Positions 25,931 to 35,261 are shown, numbered from the stretch's first letter. The stretch is DNA of 64,000 nucleotides from Candidatus Gracilibacteria bacterium CG17_big_fil_post_rev_8_21_14_2_50_48_13 (GCA_002783265.1 PFFG01000009.1:186001-250000), one strand, 5' to 3'. A program made the numbers and translations. The notes: generated by a model from the sequence alone, not told the origin.

Positions 25931-28096
25931 ATGCATCCACTGGTCAGCGATCTTAACGATAAACAGCGAGAGGCCGTTCTTACCACGGACGGCCCTCTGC
26001 TTATTATTGCTGGCGCGGGTTCAGGAAAAACGAAGGCCCTGACGCATCGTATTGCCTATCTCATTGAAGAAAAGGGCGTGCTGCCCGAGCAGATTCTTGC
26101 CGTGACTTTTACGAATAAGGCGGCAAATGAAATGAAGGAACGGGTCGCGAAGCTTCTTTCAGGGTATCGATCGTCACTCCCCATGATGGGAACTTTTCAC
26201 TCCATCTGTGTGCGGCTTCTGCGCAAACACATTCACCTCCTCGGGTATGAGAATACCTTTACCATTTACGACGGGGCAGATCAGCTTTCCGTGATGAAGC
26301 GGCTCTTTAAAGAACGGGGAATCAACGAAAAACAGTGTAATCCCCGCGCGGTCCTGGGGGCGATCAGTACGGCAAAAAATGAACTTATGAAGCCTGAAGC
26401 TTTTGCGCGGCAGGCGACGGGTACCTTTATGGAGATGGTTGCATCTATTTACCCGGTGTATCAGCGCATACTTGCTCAGTCCGGTGCAGTGGATTTTGAT
26501 GATATCATCATGAAAACCGTTGAGCTCTTTGAAGCACATCCGGACGTCTTAGCGCGGTATCAAAAGACCTTTCGCTATATTCATGTCGATGAGTATCAGG
26601 ACACGAATCACGCGCAATATACCTTGGTTACACTGCTTGCAAAGGAACATCAGAATATTTGTGTGATTGGCGATGATTGGCAGAGTATTTACTCGTGGCG
26701 TGGGGCGAATATTCGCAATATTCTCAGTTTTGAGGAGGAGTACAAGGCCGCAAAGGTCATTAAACTCGAGCAGAACTACCGTTCGACGCAAACCATCGTC
26801 CAGGCTGCAAACGCGGTGGTGCGCAACAACAGCGAACGTACCGACAAAGAACTCTGGTCAGAAAAAGAGGGGGAACATAAGGTGACGGTCTTGGAGGCTG
26901 CGAATGAACGGGAAGAGGCGGAAAAAGTCCTGCAAAGCATTATGAACAACTTGCAGGAACCAGGAACACGGTTGGCGGATTTTGTGCTCCTCTATCGCAC
27001 AAATGCGCAGTCCCGTATTCTTGAGGAGGCGTGTATGCGACACGGTATGCCCTACAAAATTGTCGGTGGCGTCAAGTTTTATGAGCGTAAGGAAATTAAG
27101 GATATGCTCGCGTACTTGCGACTGACGCTGAATCCTCGGGACTCCGTGAGTTTTCTTCGTATTGTGAATGTGCCTGCGCGCAAGATTGGTGCAAAAACTC
27201 TGGAAGAACTGGGTAAACTTGCTACGCAAACAGGCGAGGCACTTTTGCCCGCTATTCAATACATTGACGAGTCTTTAACGATTGGTTCAGGGGCAAAACG
27301 TTCCTTAATAAATTTTGCTTCACTTATGGTACAGCTTCGCGAAGCAAATGCGAGCTTTCCAGCCAGTGGTGTTATGAAGCATGTTCTGCGTCTTGCGGGG
27401 TACGAAGATATGCTCAAAGACGGTACGGAGGAAGGGGAAGAGCGCCTCAAAAATGTACAGGAGCTCATATCCGTTGCGACAAAATATGACGCACTGGAGC
27501 CCGGCATTTCTCTTGCCACCTTTTTGGAAGAGGTAGCCCTGGTCAGTGATCTCGACGATCTCGCGGACGATGATGATGCCATTACGCTCATGACGCTTCA
27601 CGCATCGAAGGGGTTGGAATTTCCTTTTGTCTACCTGGTGGGGTTAGAAGAAGGATTATTTCCTTCTTCACGGTCGACACTGGATCCCAAAAATTTGGAG
27701 GAAGAACGGCGTCTCATGTACGTTGGAATGACGCGTGCCAAAGACAGGCTCTACCTCGCCTTCTGTAACTATAGGACACTCTACGGCAGTTCTCACGGGG
27801 CCATACCGTCGCGTTTTCTTGATGAGATCCCTGAGGAATTTCTGGAATACGATGGAGCGGCTCGTAAGGCGGCAATTAAATCTATGCTGGATGATGCCTT
27901 TGCGGAGGTCTCCTATGCATCTCTTGATGAGGAAACAACCCTCTACGATGCAGGTGATGTCATTGAACACGCCTCCTGGGGGCCAGGAAAGGTGCTGAGC
28001 CGCGAAGGAGATATTTTAACGGTGAAGTTTCAAAACCCTCGTTGGGGCACGAAAAAACTTGCGGCGAACGTCGCGCCTATACGGAGAATTGGCTAA
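25931..28096 (+). CDS. pcrA: UvrD/PcrA-type 3'-5' DNA helicase
   Basis: A 721-residue superfamily 1A helicase with all the motifs: Q-motif LNDKQREAV, Walker A AGAGSGKTKAL, TFTNKAANEMKERV, Walker B VDEYQDTN, motif III GDDWQSIYSWRGA, motif IV LEQNYRST, motif V TLHASKGLEFPFVYLVGLEEGLFPS and motif VI EERRLMYVGMTRAKDRLYL. The C-terminus (ASWGPGKVLSREGDILTVKF...GTKKLAANVAPIRRI) matches the Tudor-like domain that lets PcrA bind RNA polymerase. Position directly after nusA fits a role in transcription-linked repair or clearing of collisions. That functional link is inference from context. Confidence 0.94.
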   Translation: MHPLVSDLNDKQREAVLTTDGPLLIIAGAGSGKTKALTHRIAYLIEEKGVLPEQILAVTFTNKAANEMKERVAKLLSGYRSSLPMMGTFHSICVRLLRKHIHLLGYENTFTIYDGADQLSVMKRLFKERGINEKQCNPRAVLGAISTAKNELMKPEAFARQATGTFMEMVASIYPVYQRILAQSGAVDFDDIIMKTVELFEAHPDVLARYQKTFRYIHVDEYQDTNHAQYTLVTLLAKEHQNICVIGDDWQSIYSWRGANIRNILSFEEEYKAAKVIKLEQNYRSTQTIVQAANAVVRNNSERTDKELWSEKEGEHKVTVLEAANEREEAEKVLQSIMNNLQEPGTRLADFVLLYRTNAQSRILEEACMRHGMPYKIVGGVKFYERKEIKDMLAYLRLTLNPRDSVSFLRIVNVPARKIGAKTLEELGKLATQTGEALLPAIQYIDESLTIGSGAKRSLINFASLMVQLREANASFPASGVMKHVLRLAGYEDMLKDGTEEGEERLKNVQELISVATKYDALEPGISLATFLEEVALVSDLDDLADDDDAITLMTLHASKGLEFPFVYLVGLEEGLFPSSRSTLDPKNLEEERRLMYVGMTRAKDRLYLAFCNYRTLYGSSHGAIPSRFLDEIPEEFLEYDGAARKAAIKSMLDDAFAEVSYASLDEETTLYDAGDVIEHASWGPGKVLSREGDILTVKFQNPRWGTKKLAANVAPIRRIG

Positions 28097-28107
28097 GCTT
28101 TCTGAAG

Positions 28108-30084
28108 CTACCAGGGGCGCAAGTTTCCAAAAGGTGGTATCTCAGACTGTTCTTTTGTTGAGGCCTCTTTTTCCATATTTGCCACAGATGCTTGGATCTG
28201 TTTTTTCAGAAAGGGGATGATCGCTTCCAGTTGGGGCCGGTATCCTGTCTTGTGATCAAATTCCTTCCAGTCCACCCGGTGGACGTAGTAGCCGTGCTCC
28301 TTTAGGTAGGCGTCACGTTCCATGTCTTTTTCCAGGGAATTCTCGTTATGATACGCGCCATCAGACTCAATATTCATGTATCCTTTTCCATGGCCAAGGG
28401 GGATCACATGGTCCATTTCAATGCCATCAAAAAAGACATTGTGAAAGATAGGGGTGGCGATGTCATGATCGGCGAGGAGATTCTCGAGCGTTTCTGTGAC
28501 ATCCCGTTCCATTTGTGATTGCTCGCCCGTTTGGTTCAGCAGATGCTCAGTGTACTTTAGGTGCAGTGCATGGGGAATGTCACAACCTTCTAAATGCAGA
28601 AAGCGGTATAACATTTGCGCCGTATGGCTGTCTAATGCCAGTGTGTCCCAAGGAACTCTGCGGAGAAAAAAATTGATATCACTTCGTGGCACTCCATGGG
28701 TAGCACCATAAACAGCACGAAGTAAGGTTTTGCTATCGATGTCGTAGGCCCGCGAGGCTATTTGGCGGAAAATGTCTATTCGCTCCTGCTCAAAACCAGA
28801 GGTTTTTCGCAGTGCAATGAGAATACGTGCAAGGTACGGGGGGCGAATGTCTCGTTGATCCCGGAGAATTTTCGTGAGCAGAGGCTTCAGGTCACTTCGG
28901 GAAGTATCCAGTACGGCCAGACCATAGAGAAGATCCACCATGCTCATGGTTTGGGCTTTTTTGGGGCTTTGTACAATGCGACCAAGTAAAAATCGAATCA
29001 ACTTCTGATCCAGCTCCGTGCCTACTGCAGCGTGAATCATGGTTTGATCACTAAAATACTGAACATAGCTTGCGAGAAGCGGAAAAATATTTTCTTCCTT
29101 CAGGGTCGTCTTAATGAAAATACGTCCTTCCTGGGAATCGCGGCATTCTTTGAGGATTTCTGACCATACGAGGCTTTGAGTCAGTAAAGGCAGTGTCGGC
29201 AAAGTTTGCTTCCATGGGGTAGAGGCCTTAAAGGGGTAGCGTGTGGCATTGGCAAGATAGGCCGACGTCACCTGTTGCAGGTCTCGATCGGTCTCAGCAT
29301 AACGTTGAAGCAAGAGAAAAACCTGAAATAGAGTTGGCGCTGTAATGCGTCCGTTGCGCTCTAAAAATTCTCGTCCTAAGGCGAGAAAACCATGTTTTTT
29401 TGCCCTTCTGTTCGGTTTACTCATCAGGACGCACCAGACTTTTGCTGCTGCTTCCAGTGAAATGTGTGCAAGTTCAGGGATCAAGAGTTGGCTTTTTTGT
29501 CCAGCACGATATCCACCTTCGTAGATTTTTATAAATTGGTGTGCGTAGGTCTCCTCGGATATGCGGGCACGATTTTCGTGGAGAACATCTGTCCAAAGCG
29601 GTATAAGTCGGTCGGAACCTTCATGGTCGAACAGTTGCTGTACATAGTTGTTTAAACGGTCTGTCTCAGATAGCGTCTCTGAGGGTGATGCAAGTACACG
29701 CTGAAAGGTTGTGCGAATATGTTCCTCAGGCATGAGATGCAGGTGGGCACGAAAAAAGCGATGCAGACAGGAAAAGTTGGGAACTTCAATACTGTGCTCG
29801 TTGATAACTTGCATCACGAAATCAATCTGCTCCTGCCCTTCTCTATATCCATATCCTGACAGAATGTTTCGCATGGTTGCGACGGTTACCTTTTTGAGCG
29901 TCGCAAACTCTCGAATATGTGCAATACAGGCGGCCGAGGGTGTTTGTGCAGACATAGCCTTCTCTTGCGCGTTGCGAACGGCATGGACAAGAGGCACCAC
30001 GATTCCCTGGACGGGATTTGCTTTTGTCAGTGGATACAAAACAATATTGTTCTCCGAAATTTTTTTGGGGAGTTCTTGTGCCAT
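28108..30084 (-). CDS. Large helical protein with C-terminal Vsr/RAP-like nuclease-fold domain
   Basis: No family recognised for the whole 658 residues. The first ~560 are almost entirely predicted helix, made of short units (for example FQRVLASPSETLSETDRLNNYVQQLF and LLTQSLVWSEILKECRDSQEGRIF) that look like an alpha-solenoid. At about 575-640 the sequence changes: MNIESDGAYHNENSLEKDMERDAYLKEHGYYVHRVDWKEF fits the E-x-D-G-x-x-H ... D-x-x-R-D-x-x-L-x-x-x-G-Y-x-V-x-R pattern of DUF559/Vsr-type PD-(D/E)XK domains and the related RAP domain. A helical array plus RAP resembles FASTK and octotricopeptide-repeat RNA-binding proteins, so RNA binding or cleavage is possible. No signal peptide. It ends convergently 11 bases from uvrD. 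Confidence 0.7.
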   Translation of the reverse strand: MAQELPKKISENNIVLYPLTKANPVQGIVVPLVHAVRNAQEKAMSAQTPSAACIAHIREFATLKKVTVATMRNILSGYGYREGQEQIDFVMQVINEHSIEVPNFSCLHRFFRAHLHLMPEEHIRTTFQRVLASPSETLSETDRLNNYVQQLFDHEGSDRLIPLWTDVLHENRARISEETYAHQFIKIYEGGYRAGQKSQLLIPELAHISLEAAAKVWCVLMSKPNRRAKKHGFLALGREFLERNGRITAPTLFQVFLLLQRYAETDRDLQQVTSAYLANATRYPFKASTPWKQTLPTLPLLTQSLVWSEILKECRDSQEGRIFIKTTLKEENIFPLLASYVQYFSDQTMIHAAVGTELDQKLIRFLLGRIVQSPKKAQTMSMVDLLYGLAVLDTSRSDLKPLLTKILRDQRDIRPPYLARILIALRKTSGFEQERIDIFRQIASRAYDIDSKTLLRAVYGATHGVPRSDINFFLRRVPWDTLALDSHTAQMLYRFLHLEGCDIPHALHLKYTEHLLNQTGEQSQMERDVTETLENLLADHDIATPIFHNVFFDGIEMDHVIPLGHGKGYMNIESDGAYHNENSLEKDMERDAYLKEHGYYVHRVDWKEFDHKTGYRPQLEAIIPFLKKQIQASVANMEKEASTKEQSEIPPFGNLRPW

Positions 30085-30106
30085 ACAGGGGAAGTTTATT
30101 GCTGTA

Positions 30107-30134
30107 TGAATATCACAAAATTAAGTTTAGTCAA
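30107..30134 (-). promoter_or_regulatory. Promoter of the 28108-30084 gene
   Basis: On the minus strand: TTGACT (30129-30134 in plus coordinates), a 16-base spacer and TATTCA (30107-30112). It lies about 22 bases before the start codon and just beyond the stop of the SNase-like gene. Confidence 0.5.
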
Positions 30135-30135
30135 C

Positions 30136-30984
30136 TTATTCCATGACGGTCAGGTTTGCATCCTCCGTGACCAGTACCTGAGCACGACCGCCAAGAACCT
30201 GGACGGTTCCTGTCGCGTCTATGGTTTTGCCTTCCAGACCTTTTGCGCGTGTAGTAAGTGCTTTTGTTTCCGCTGTTGCGGGAAAGGAGATCACGACGGG
30301 CACATTTGCTTCGCTTGTGTAATCCTTCTCCGAATTGAGATAGAGTGCGGAAGTACTTTCACCGATGCTTCCCACCCGAAGGCGCAGAGTAATGGTTTCT
30401 CCAGCATGTTGGGCTGCAGATTCCGGGAATACAAGGGGGTAACTACTGCTATCTTCTGCAATGCTTGGTTTTGCCGGAGCGGCTGCGAGCCGGTCAGGAT
30501 TGCTCCAAATCCCCGCTTTGTTTGCCCGTGCTTCCTCCTCGAGATTCTGGAGGTATTCTTTATAGATAAAATCGCCTTTTGTCACTGCAGTTCCCAGACC
30601 ACGACGAAGGACTTCCCCATTTATAAGGCCGTTTTCCGAGGTAAACAGGTACACGAGATTCTGGTCACGATACGATGGATCTTCTTTGATACAAAAGCCT
30701 TTTTGTTTCAGGAAGGCGAAAAAATCCTCCTTTTCTTTTTCGTTGGCGATGGGTTCGGCATTGACCCCCAAGAGCGTGTAGGTCTTCCCCTCTGAGGCGA
30801 AGGAATTGGTGGTGAGAAATTTGTCGACGCGAATACTACTGCAGGGCGCGATGGCAATAGATGGACTTGTCGTGACCACAACAGAGTTTTTGGGAATCAA
30901 CGAACTTTGACCGTTCTCGCCGATACTACAGCTCGTCAGAATTACTGTGACAAGGAAAAGCGAAAAGAGGGGAAAAAATTTCAT
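30136..30984 (-). CDS. Lipoprotein with staphylococcal nuclease-like domain
   Basis: From the ATG at 30984 (MKFFPLFSLFLVTVILTSC) it is a 282-residue lipoprotein with lipobox LTSC. The region at about 50-160 has the SNase order: strand RVDKFLTTNSFASEGKTYTLLGVNAEP, then LVYLFTSENGLINGEVLRRGLGTAV, and a helix with EEEARANKAGIWSN, the last part typical of the thermonuclease family (A...GLW). The catalytic Arg/Asp/Glu set is not complete by eye, so it may be a non-catalytic relative. The C-terminal ~110 residues form a beta-rich domain (VISFPATAETKAL...GKTIDATGTVQVLGGRAQVLV), OB-like. Confidence 0.75.
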   Translation of the reverse strand: MKFFPLFSLFLVTVILTSCSIGENGQSSLIPKNSVVVTTSPSIAIAPCSSIRVDKFLTTNSFASEGKTYTLLGVNAEPIANEKEKEDFFAFLKQKGFCIKEDPSYRDQNLVYLFTSENGLINGEVLRRGLGTAVTKGDFIYKEYLQNLEEEARANKAGIWSNPDRLAAAPAKPSIAEDSSSYPLVFPESAAQHAGETITLRLRVGSIGESTSALYLNSEKDYTSEANVPVVISFPATAETKALTTRAKGLEGKTIDATGTVQVLGGRAQVLVTEDANLTVME

Positions 30985-31075
30985 AGAGGAAAGGGCAATA
31001 TGCCTGCCCATATTTACATGGAATTCTTTTTCGGTAAAGTGTCACAGGCACTTCATTTTTTGATCGCGCACGGAT

Positions 31076-33580
31076 ATGACTGGTTACGGATCAAAACGAG
31101 GCAAGCAGGTTTCACGACTGACCGCTGTTATGGTGGGTATGTGTCTCTTTGCGGGTGCAATTATTGTGCGGCTCGGCTATTTGCAAATTTATAAAAATCA
31201 GGAGTTTCGCGCCTTTGCGGCAAGTCAGCAGGTAAGTACGTCCATTGACCCCGCAACGAGAGGGCGAATTTTTCTTCGTGCAAACAAGGGGGGCGATGCG
31301 GCTATTGCGGCAGAAAACGTTACCTTGTTTCAAATGTATTTTGACCCCAATCCCTATAATGACCGCGATCTTGACGCCTTAATTGATACGGGATACGTCG
31401 CGTCGAAACTGGCGCCCGTGCTGTATTCTCATTTTTGTGGAGCGGGTGCGGTTTCTGCGCAAATTAGTCAGGAAGACTGTGAAAAAAATATTACAGGCTA
31501 TACAGGAAAACCACTTGAAAAACTGGCATCCCCTGCGAAGGAAAAGGGAAGTGTATCCGCAACGGGTGCCCTCGTCCCTGAGGAAAAGAATCTTTCTGAA
31601 AGCGCGCTCATAGAGGCAGCAAAAACCAATCGCAGCGCGAAAATCATTCCAAAAACCGATGAGGAAATTCTTCTGGATATAGAAGCAGCCACGCAGGCGA
31701 AAATTTCCCAAAAGGAAGTCGTGTTTGTTCCCCTGCTCTATGAAAAAGACCCCACGGTGCTTGCGATGTATAAGGAAAAGTATGCCCTTCCGGGAATTTA
31801 CGTGGGCGACGGACTGGTCTATGGAAATCCTCTGGAAGCCCTGCACGACGCGGAGGGTGGACTGCCAAAAGACTACGAGCCGCTGGCCAAGGAACTGGGA
31901 ATCAGTTTTACGGATTTGAGTCAAAAAATGACCCGACGACTGTCACGCTATGCTCTCCTGACGCGCAGGCTCACACCCGAGCTCCGCAAAGTGATTGATG
32001 ACCTGAGTCTGACGGAAACGAAGTGTCCGCAGCTGTATAAGCAGCCGGAAAAAATTGAAGGGCTTGTGGATCCAAACACGGAGATTTGTCAGAAGCTTCG
32101 GAAAGCGCCAAGTGGCAAGGTGGTGAAGAACTTTTATGGTCTTGCTCTGCGAGAGGAAAACTGGCGCAATTACCCGGAAGAGGATATTGCGGCGCAGCTC
32201 ATTGGGTTTCTCAACTTCGACAAAGATGGAAACTACGGTATTGAAGAGGAGTTTGATAATATTCTCCGCGGTGCCGATGGGGAAATGAAGATCGAGAGCG
32301 ACCCTCGTGGGCGGCTCATCGCCAGTAATTTAAAAACGGATCAGATTAAAGAACGACAGGATGGTGTGGATATCTACCTGACCGTCGATCGTGTTGTGCA
32401 AGAAAAAGTCCAGGAACTTCTTGCGGCAAAAGTGCAGTCTACACGGGCGAATTCCGGCGTTGCAATTGTCATGGATCCTTTTTCCGGTGAAGTGGTTGCC
32501 ATGGCCCAGTACCCCACCTTTGATCCGAATGCTTATGCGGATGCCTATGAAATGGTCCCCACCTCTTCCGATCCAGGACGCGGTATACCCATGTTCATCA
32601 AAAATGAAAAAGGGGAATATGTGTCTGTACCGGAGAAAGAGCGAGGCAAAATTGGACGTGGTGTCGAGAAATTTATGTACAAAAATAAGGTAGGTCCTGC
32701 CGCCTTCATGAATATGTCGGTGCAGTCGACCTATGAGCCGGGGTCCATTTTCAAACCACTGATTATGGCTGCTGGTCTGGATAGTGGAGAAATTACGCCC
32801 AATACAACCTATCACGATTCGGGAGAACTGAAGGTAGATGAGTTTACCATCCGCAACGTCAGTAAAGAATGTCTGGGGACCAAAAATATGGTCAATGTCC
32901 TCAACTACTCCTGTAACATTGGTATGAGTTTTATCGCTCAGAGGCTTGGAAAGGCGCTTTTGCACAAATATATTCTCGATTTTGGTTTTAGTGAACGAAC
33001 GGATATAGAGCTTCCCAATGAGTCAAAGGGAACCGTGTACCCCTATGAAGAATGGTCCACAGCACGTCAGTATAATGCCGCCTTCGGGCAAGGACTGACG
33101 GTGACCCCAATCCAGATGGCGCAAGCCTTTAGTGCCCTCGCCAATGGTGGAGTCCTCGTCTCTCCGCGCATCATTCAAAAAATTGTCTACAAACAAACGG
33201 GAAGAGAAGTGGTTCCAGGAAAGCAAGAAGAGAAGCGGGTGATTTCCAAAGACACGGCAAACACGATTATGGCGATGCTGACTTCCGTTGCTGAAGTGGG
33301 AGGCTCAAAAAATGCGCGCATTGACGGGTATTTTATTGCCGGTAAAACGGGAACTGCCCAAATAGCCTCATCTTCAGGAGGATATGAAGAAGGTATTGCG
33401 GGAAACACCATTGGATCCTTTGCGGGAGTCCTTCCTGCAGACAAGCCAAAATTTGTCATCATTACCAAAATCGATCGTCCGCGCTCCTCCCAATGGGCGG
33501 ATTCTACGGCAGCACCGTTGTTTAAGGAAATTGGAGAATTTCTGGTGGAGTACTATAATATACCTCCAGACCGTAAATAA
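31076..33580 (+). CDS. Class B penicillin-binding protein (FtsI/PBP2-like transpeptidase)
   Basis: An 834-residue peptidoglycan transpeptidase. One membrane anchor at about 14-36 is followed by an unusually long N-terminal pedestal (to ~430) and the transpeptidase domain. Active-site motifs are complete: S-I-F-K near residue 556 (EPGSIFKPL), S-C-N near 612 and K-T-G near 755 (AGKTGTAQ). The pedestal has a charged, low-similarity insertion at ~115-345 with four cysteines in two groups (FCG...EDCE, TKCP...EICQ), which could form disulfides outside the cell. Whether it serves division (FtsI) or elongation (PBP2) is not clear; no rodA or ftsW is adjacent. prfB follows after 5 bases. Confidence 0.92.
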   Translation: MTGYGSKRGKQVSRLTAVMVGMCLFAGAIIVRLGYLQIYKNQEFRAFAASQQVSTSIDPATRGRIFLRANKGGDAAIAAENVTLFQMYFDPNPYNDRDLDALIDTGYVASKLAPVLYSHFCGAGAVSAQISQEDCEKNITGYTGKPLEKLASPAKEKGSVSATGALVPEEKNLSESALIEAAKTNRSAKIIPKTDEEILLDIEAATQAKISQKEVVFVPLLYEKDPTVLAMYKEKYALPGIYVGDGLVYGNPLEALHDAEGGLPKDYEPLAKELGISFTDLSQKMTRRLSRYALLTRRLTPELRKVIDDLSLTETKCPQLYKQPEKIEGLVDPNTEICQKLRKAPSGKVVKNFYGLALREENWRNYPEEDIAAQLIGFLNFDKDGNYGIEEEFDNILRGADGEMKIESDPRGRLIASNLKTDQIKERQDGVDIYLTVDRVVQEKVQELLAAKVQSTRANSGVAIVMDPFSGEVVAMAQYPTFDPNAYADAYEMVPTSSDPGRGIPMFIKNEKGEYVSVPEKERGKIGRGVEKFMYKNKVGPAAFMNMSVQSTYEPGSIFKPLIMAAGLDSGEITPNTTYHDSGELKVDEFTIRNVSKECLGTKNMVNVLNYSCNIGMSFIAQRLGKALLHKYILDFGFSERTDIELPNESKGTVYPYEEWSTARQYNAAFGQGLTVTPIQMAQAFSALANGGVLVSPRIIQKIVYKQTGREVVPGKQEEKRVISKDTANTIMAMLTSVAEVGGSKNARIDGYFIAGKTGTAQIASSSGGYEEGIAGNTIGSFAGVLPADKPKFVIITKIDRPRSSQWADSTAAPLFKEIGEFLVEYYNIPPDRK

Positions 33581-33585
33581 ACTGC

Positions 33586-34689
33586 ATGGAACGACATATT
33601 GTTGTGGCAAAACTGGAAGAACTGGCAAAAAATATTCAAGATGCTTGTGCCAAAATTAAGGTAGATGATTTGCAAAGTGAAATTGCCGCTATAGAAATGG
33701 CCATGGGGCAAAATGGCTTCTGGGATACACCGACAGAAGCGAACGCCATGGTCTCAGAACTCAAGCGCATAAAGCAACTGCACGACACCTGGGCAGCCCT
33801 GCGGGAAAACATAACGACCTACCAGGCCATGTTTGCTGACCTGGAAGAGAAGGAGTTTTCGGAACTCTATACGGAACTTTTGGCACTAGAAAAACAGTAC
33901 GATGCCGCGTCTTTCGTGCTCTATTTTAGTGGAAAACATGATAAGGAAGCGGTCTTTATGACGATTGTTTCCGGTGCAGGTGGAGACGATGCGGAAGATT
34001 TTGCCGGTATGCTGCTTCGCATGTACACCATGTATTTTGATCGCATAGGTTTTTTGTATGACGTGCATGAATACTCTGATGGGGCGGGAGATGGTATTAA
34101 AAAGGCCTCTCTTGAAGTGCATGGTGCGTATGCCTACGGTATGCTGAAGGGTGAGCGTGGCGTTCATCGACTTGTCCGACTATCCCCTTTCAAGTCGTCT
34201 GATTCGCGTCAGACCTCCTTTGCTCACGTCGAAGTAATGCCTTTAATCAAAAACATAACAAAAGACGATATTTTGATTAAGGAAGAGGATTTGCGTGTGG
34301 ATACGTACCGTGCATCAGGAAAAGGCGGGCAAAAGGTCAATAAAACGGATAGTGCGGTGCGACTGACCCATATTCCTACGGGTCTTGTGGCATCCTGTCA
34401 GGTGGAGCGATCACAGCACCAGAACCGTGAACGCGCCCTGCAGGTTCTTATGTCTAAACTCTATCAACTGCATCAGGACGAAGAAGAAAAGGAACGCAGG
34501 TCCATTCAGGGGGACGTGGCGCAGGTAGAATGGGGGCGTCAGATTCGTTCCTATGTACTTCATCCCTATAAGATGGTAAAAGATCATCGCACAGAGGTGG
34601 AGTTGAGTCAGGTAGAACAGGTGCTTGACGGCTACCTCGATCCCTTTATCGACGCAGAAATTAAACAGCTATCCAGAAGTATCGCATGA
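33586..34689 (+). CDS. prfB: Peptide chain release factor 2
   Basis: RF2 terminates translation at UAA and UGA. The 367 residues carry the SPF anticodon-mimic tripeptide (VRLSPFKSSDSRQTSFA), not the PxT of RF1, and the catalytic GGQ loop (ASGKGGQKVNKTDSAVRLTHIPTG). The reading frame is continuous: the programmed +1 frameshift with an internal UGA found in many bacterial prfB genes is absent. The gene itself stops at TGA, which overlaps the ATG of def by 4 bases (ATGA). This shows that UGA is a stop codon in this organism. Confidence 0.96.
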   Translation: MERHIVVAKLEELAKNIQDACAKIKVDDLQSEIAAIEMAMGQNGFWDTPTEANAMVSELKRIKQLHDTWAALRENITTYQAMFADLEEKEFSELYTELLALEKQYDAASFVLYFSGKHDKEAVFMTIVSGAGGDDAEDFAGMLLRMYTMYFDRIGFLYDVHEYSDGAGDGIKKASLEVHGAYAYGMLKGERGVHRLVRLSPFKSSDSRQTSFAHVEVMPLIKNITKDDILIKEEDLRVDTYRASGKGGQKVNKTDSAVRLTHIPTGLVASCQVERSQHQNRERALQVLMSKLYQLHQDEEEKERRSIQGDVAQVEWGRQIRSYVLHPYKMVKDHRTEVELSQVEQVLDGYLDPFIDAEIKQLSRSIA

Positions 34690-35189
34690 TTCAAGAAATA
34701 CTGACCGGCACAGAGAATACAGAACTTCGCCAGCGTTCAGAGGAAGTACGGACTGTCGACAAAAGTATCCGCATGTTAATCGCTGATATGGAGGAGACAC
34801 TCCTGTCTACAGACATTGGCATTGGTCTTGCCGCACCGCAAATAGGCGTTCATAAACGCGTCATTCTCATCACGCTTTATCGGGATGTACCTGGACGAGA
34901 GGATCCAGAGGAAAAGATTCTTGTGATGATCAATCCGGTTATTGAACAGTTCTCCCTGGAAACCGTTGTGATGGAGGAAGGGTGTTTGTCGCTTCCTGAC
35001 TACTATGCTGAGGTAGAACGTTCTGAGAGCATTGTTGTCCGTTTCCTCGACCGTAAAGGGAGGCCACAGAAGCTGGCCCTTAGCGGTCTGCATGCACGAG
35101 AAGTGCAGCACGAAATTGACCATCTCGATGGTATTTTGTTTGCCGATAAGGTGCTCAAGAAGAAGGAAGAAGGGAAACAGTATGCATAA
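34686..35189 (+). CDS. def: Peptide deformylase
   Basis: Removes the N-formyl group from nascent proteins. The 167 residues have all three motifs: GIGLAAPQIG (motif 1), EEGCLSLPD with the metal-ligand cysteine (motif 2) and VQHEIDHLDG with the two metal-ligand histidines and catalytic Glu (motif 3). The start overlaps the prfB stop, so the two translation genes are probably coupled. A lysine-rich tail (KVLKKKEEGKQYA) ends the protein. Confidence 0.96.
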   Translation: MIQEILTGTENTELRQRSEEVRTVDKSIRMLIADMEETLLSTDIGIGLAAPQIGVHKRVILITLYRDVPGREDPEEKILVMINPVIEQFSLETVVMEEGCLSLPDYYAEVERSESIVVRFLDRKGRPQKLALSGLHAREVQHEIDHLDGILFADKVLKKKEEGKQYA

Positions 35190-35227
35190 AAGGTAGGTGT
35201 CACAGAAAACGTATACGTCGAAGAAAA

Positions 35228-35255
35228 TTGCACTTTGTTTTTTTTTCGGTACACT
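35228..35255 (+). promoter_or_regulatory. Promoter of the RNase P RNA gene
   Basis: TTGCAC at 35228-35233, a 16-base spacer with a long T tract, and TACACT at 35250-35255. The predicted start near 35262 agrees with the 5' strand of helix P1 at 35264. Confidence 0.75.
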
Positions 35256-35261
35256 GCCGAC

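Noticed and set aside
29917-30795. 292-residue plus-strand frame rich in Cys and Phe
   Set aside because: Antisense to the SNase-like lipoprotein and the end of the 658-residue protein. Composition is typical of a shadow frame.
33586-34689. Programmed frameshift in prfB
   Set aside because: Checked for the usual slippery site and in-frame UGA early in the gene; the frame is continuous.
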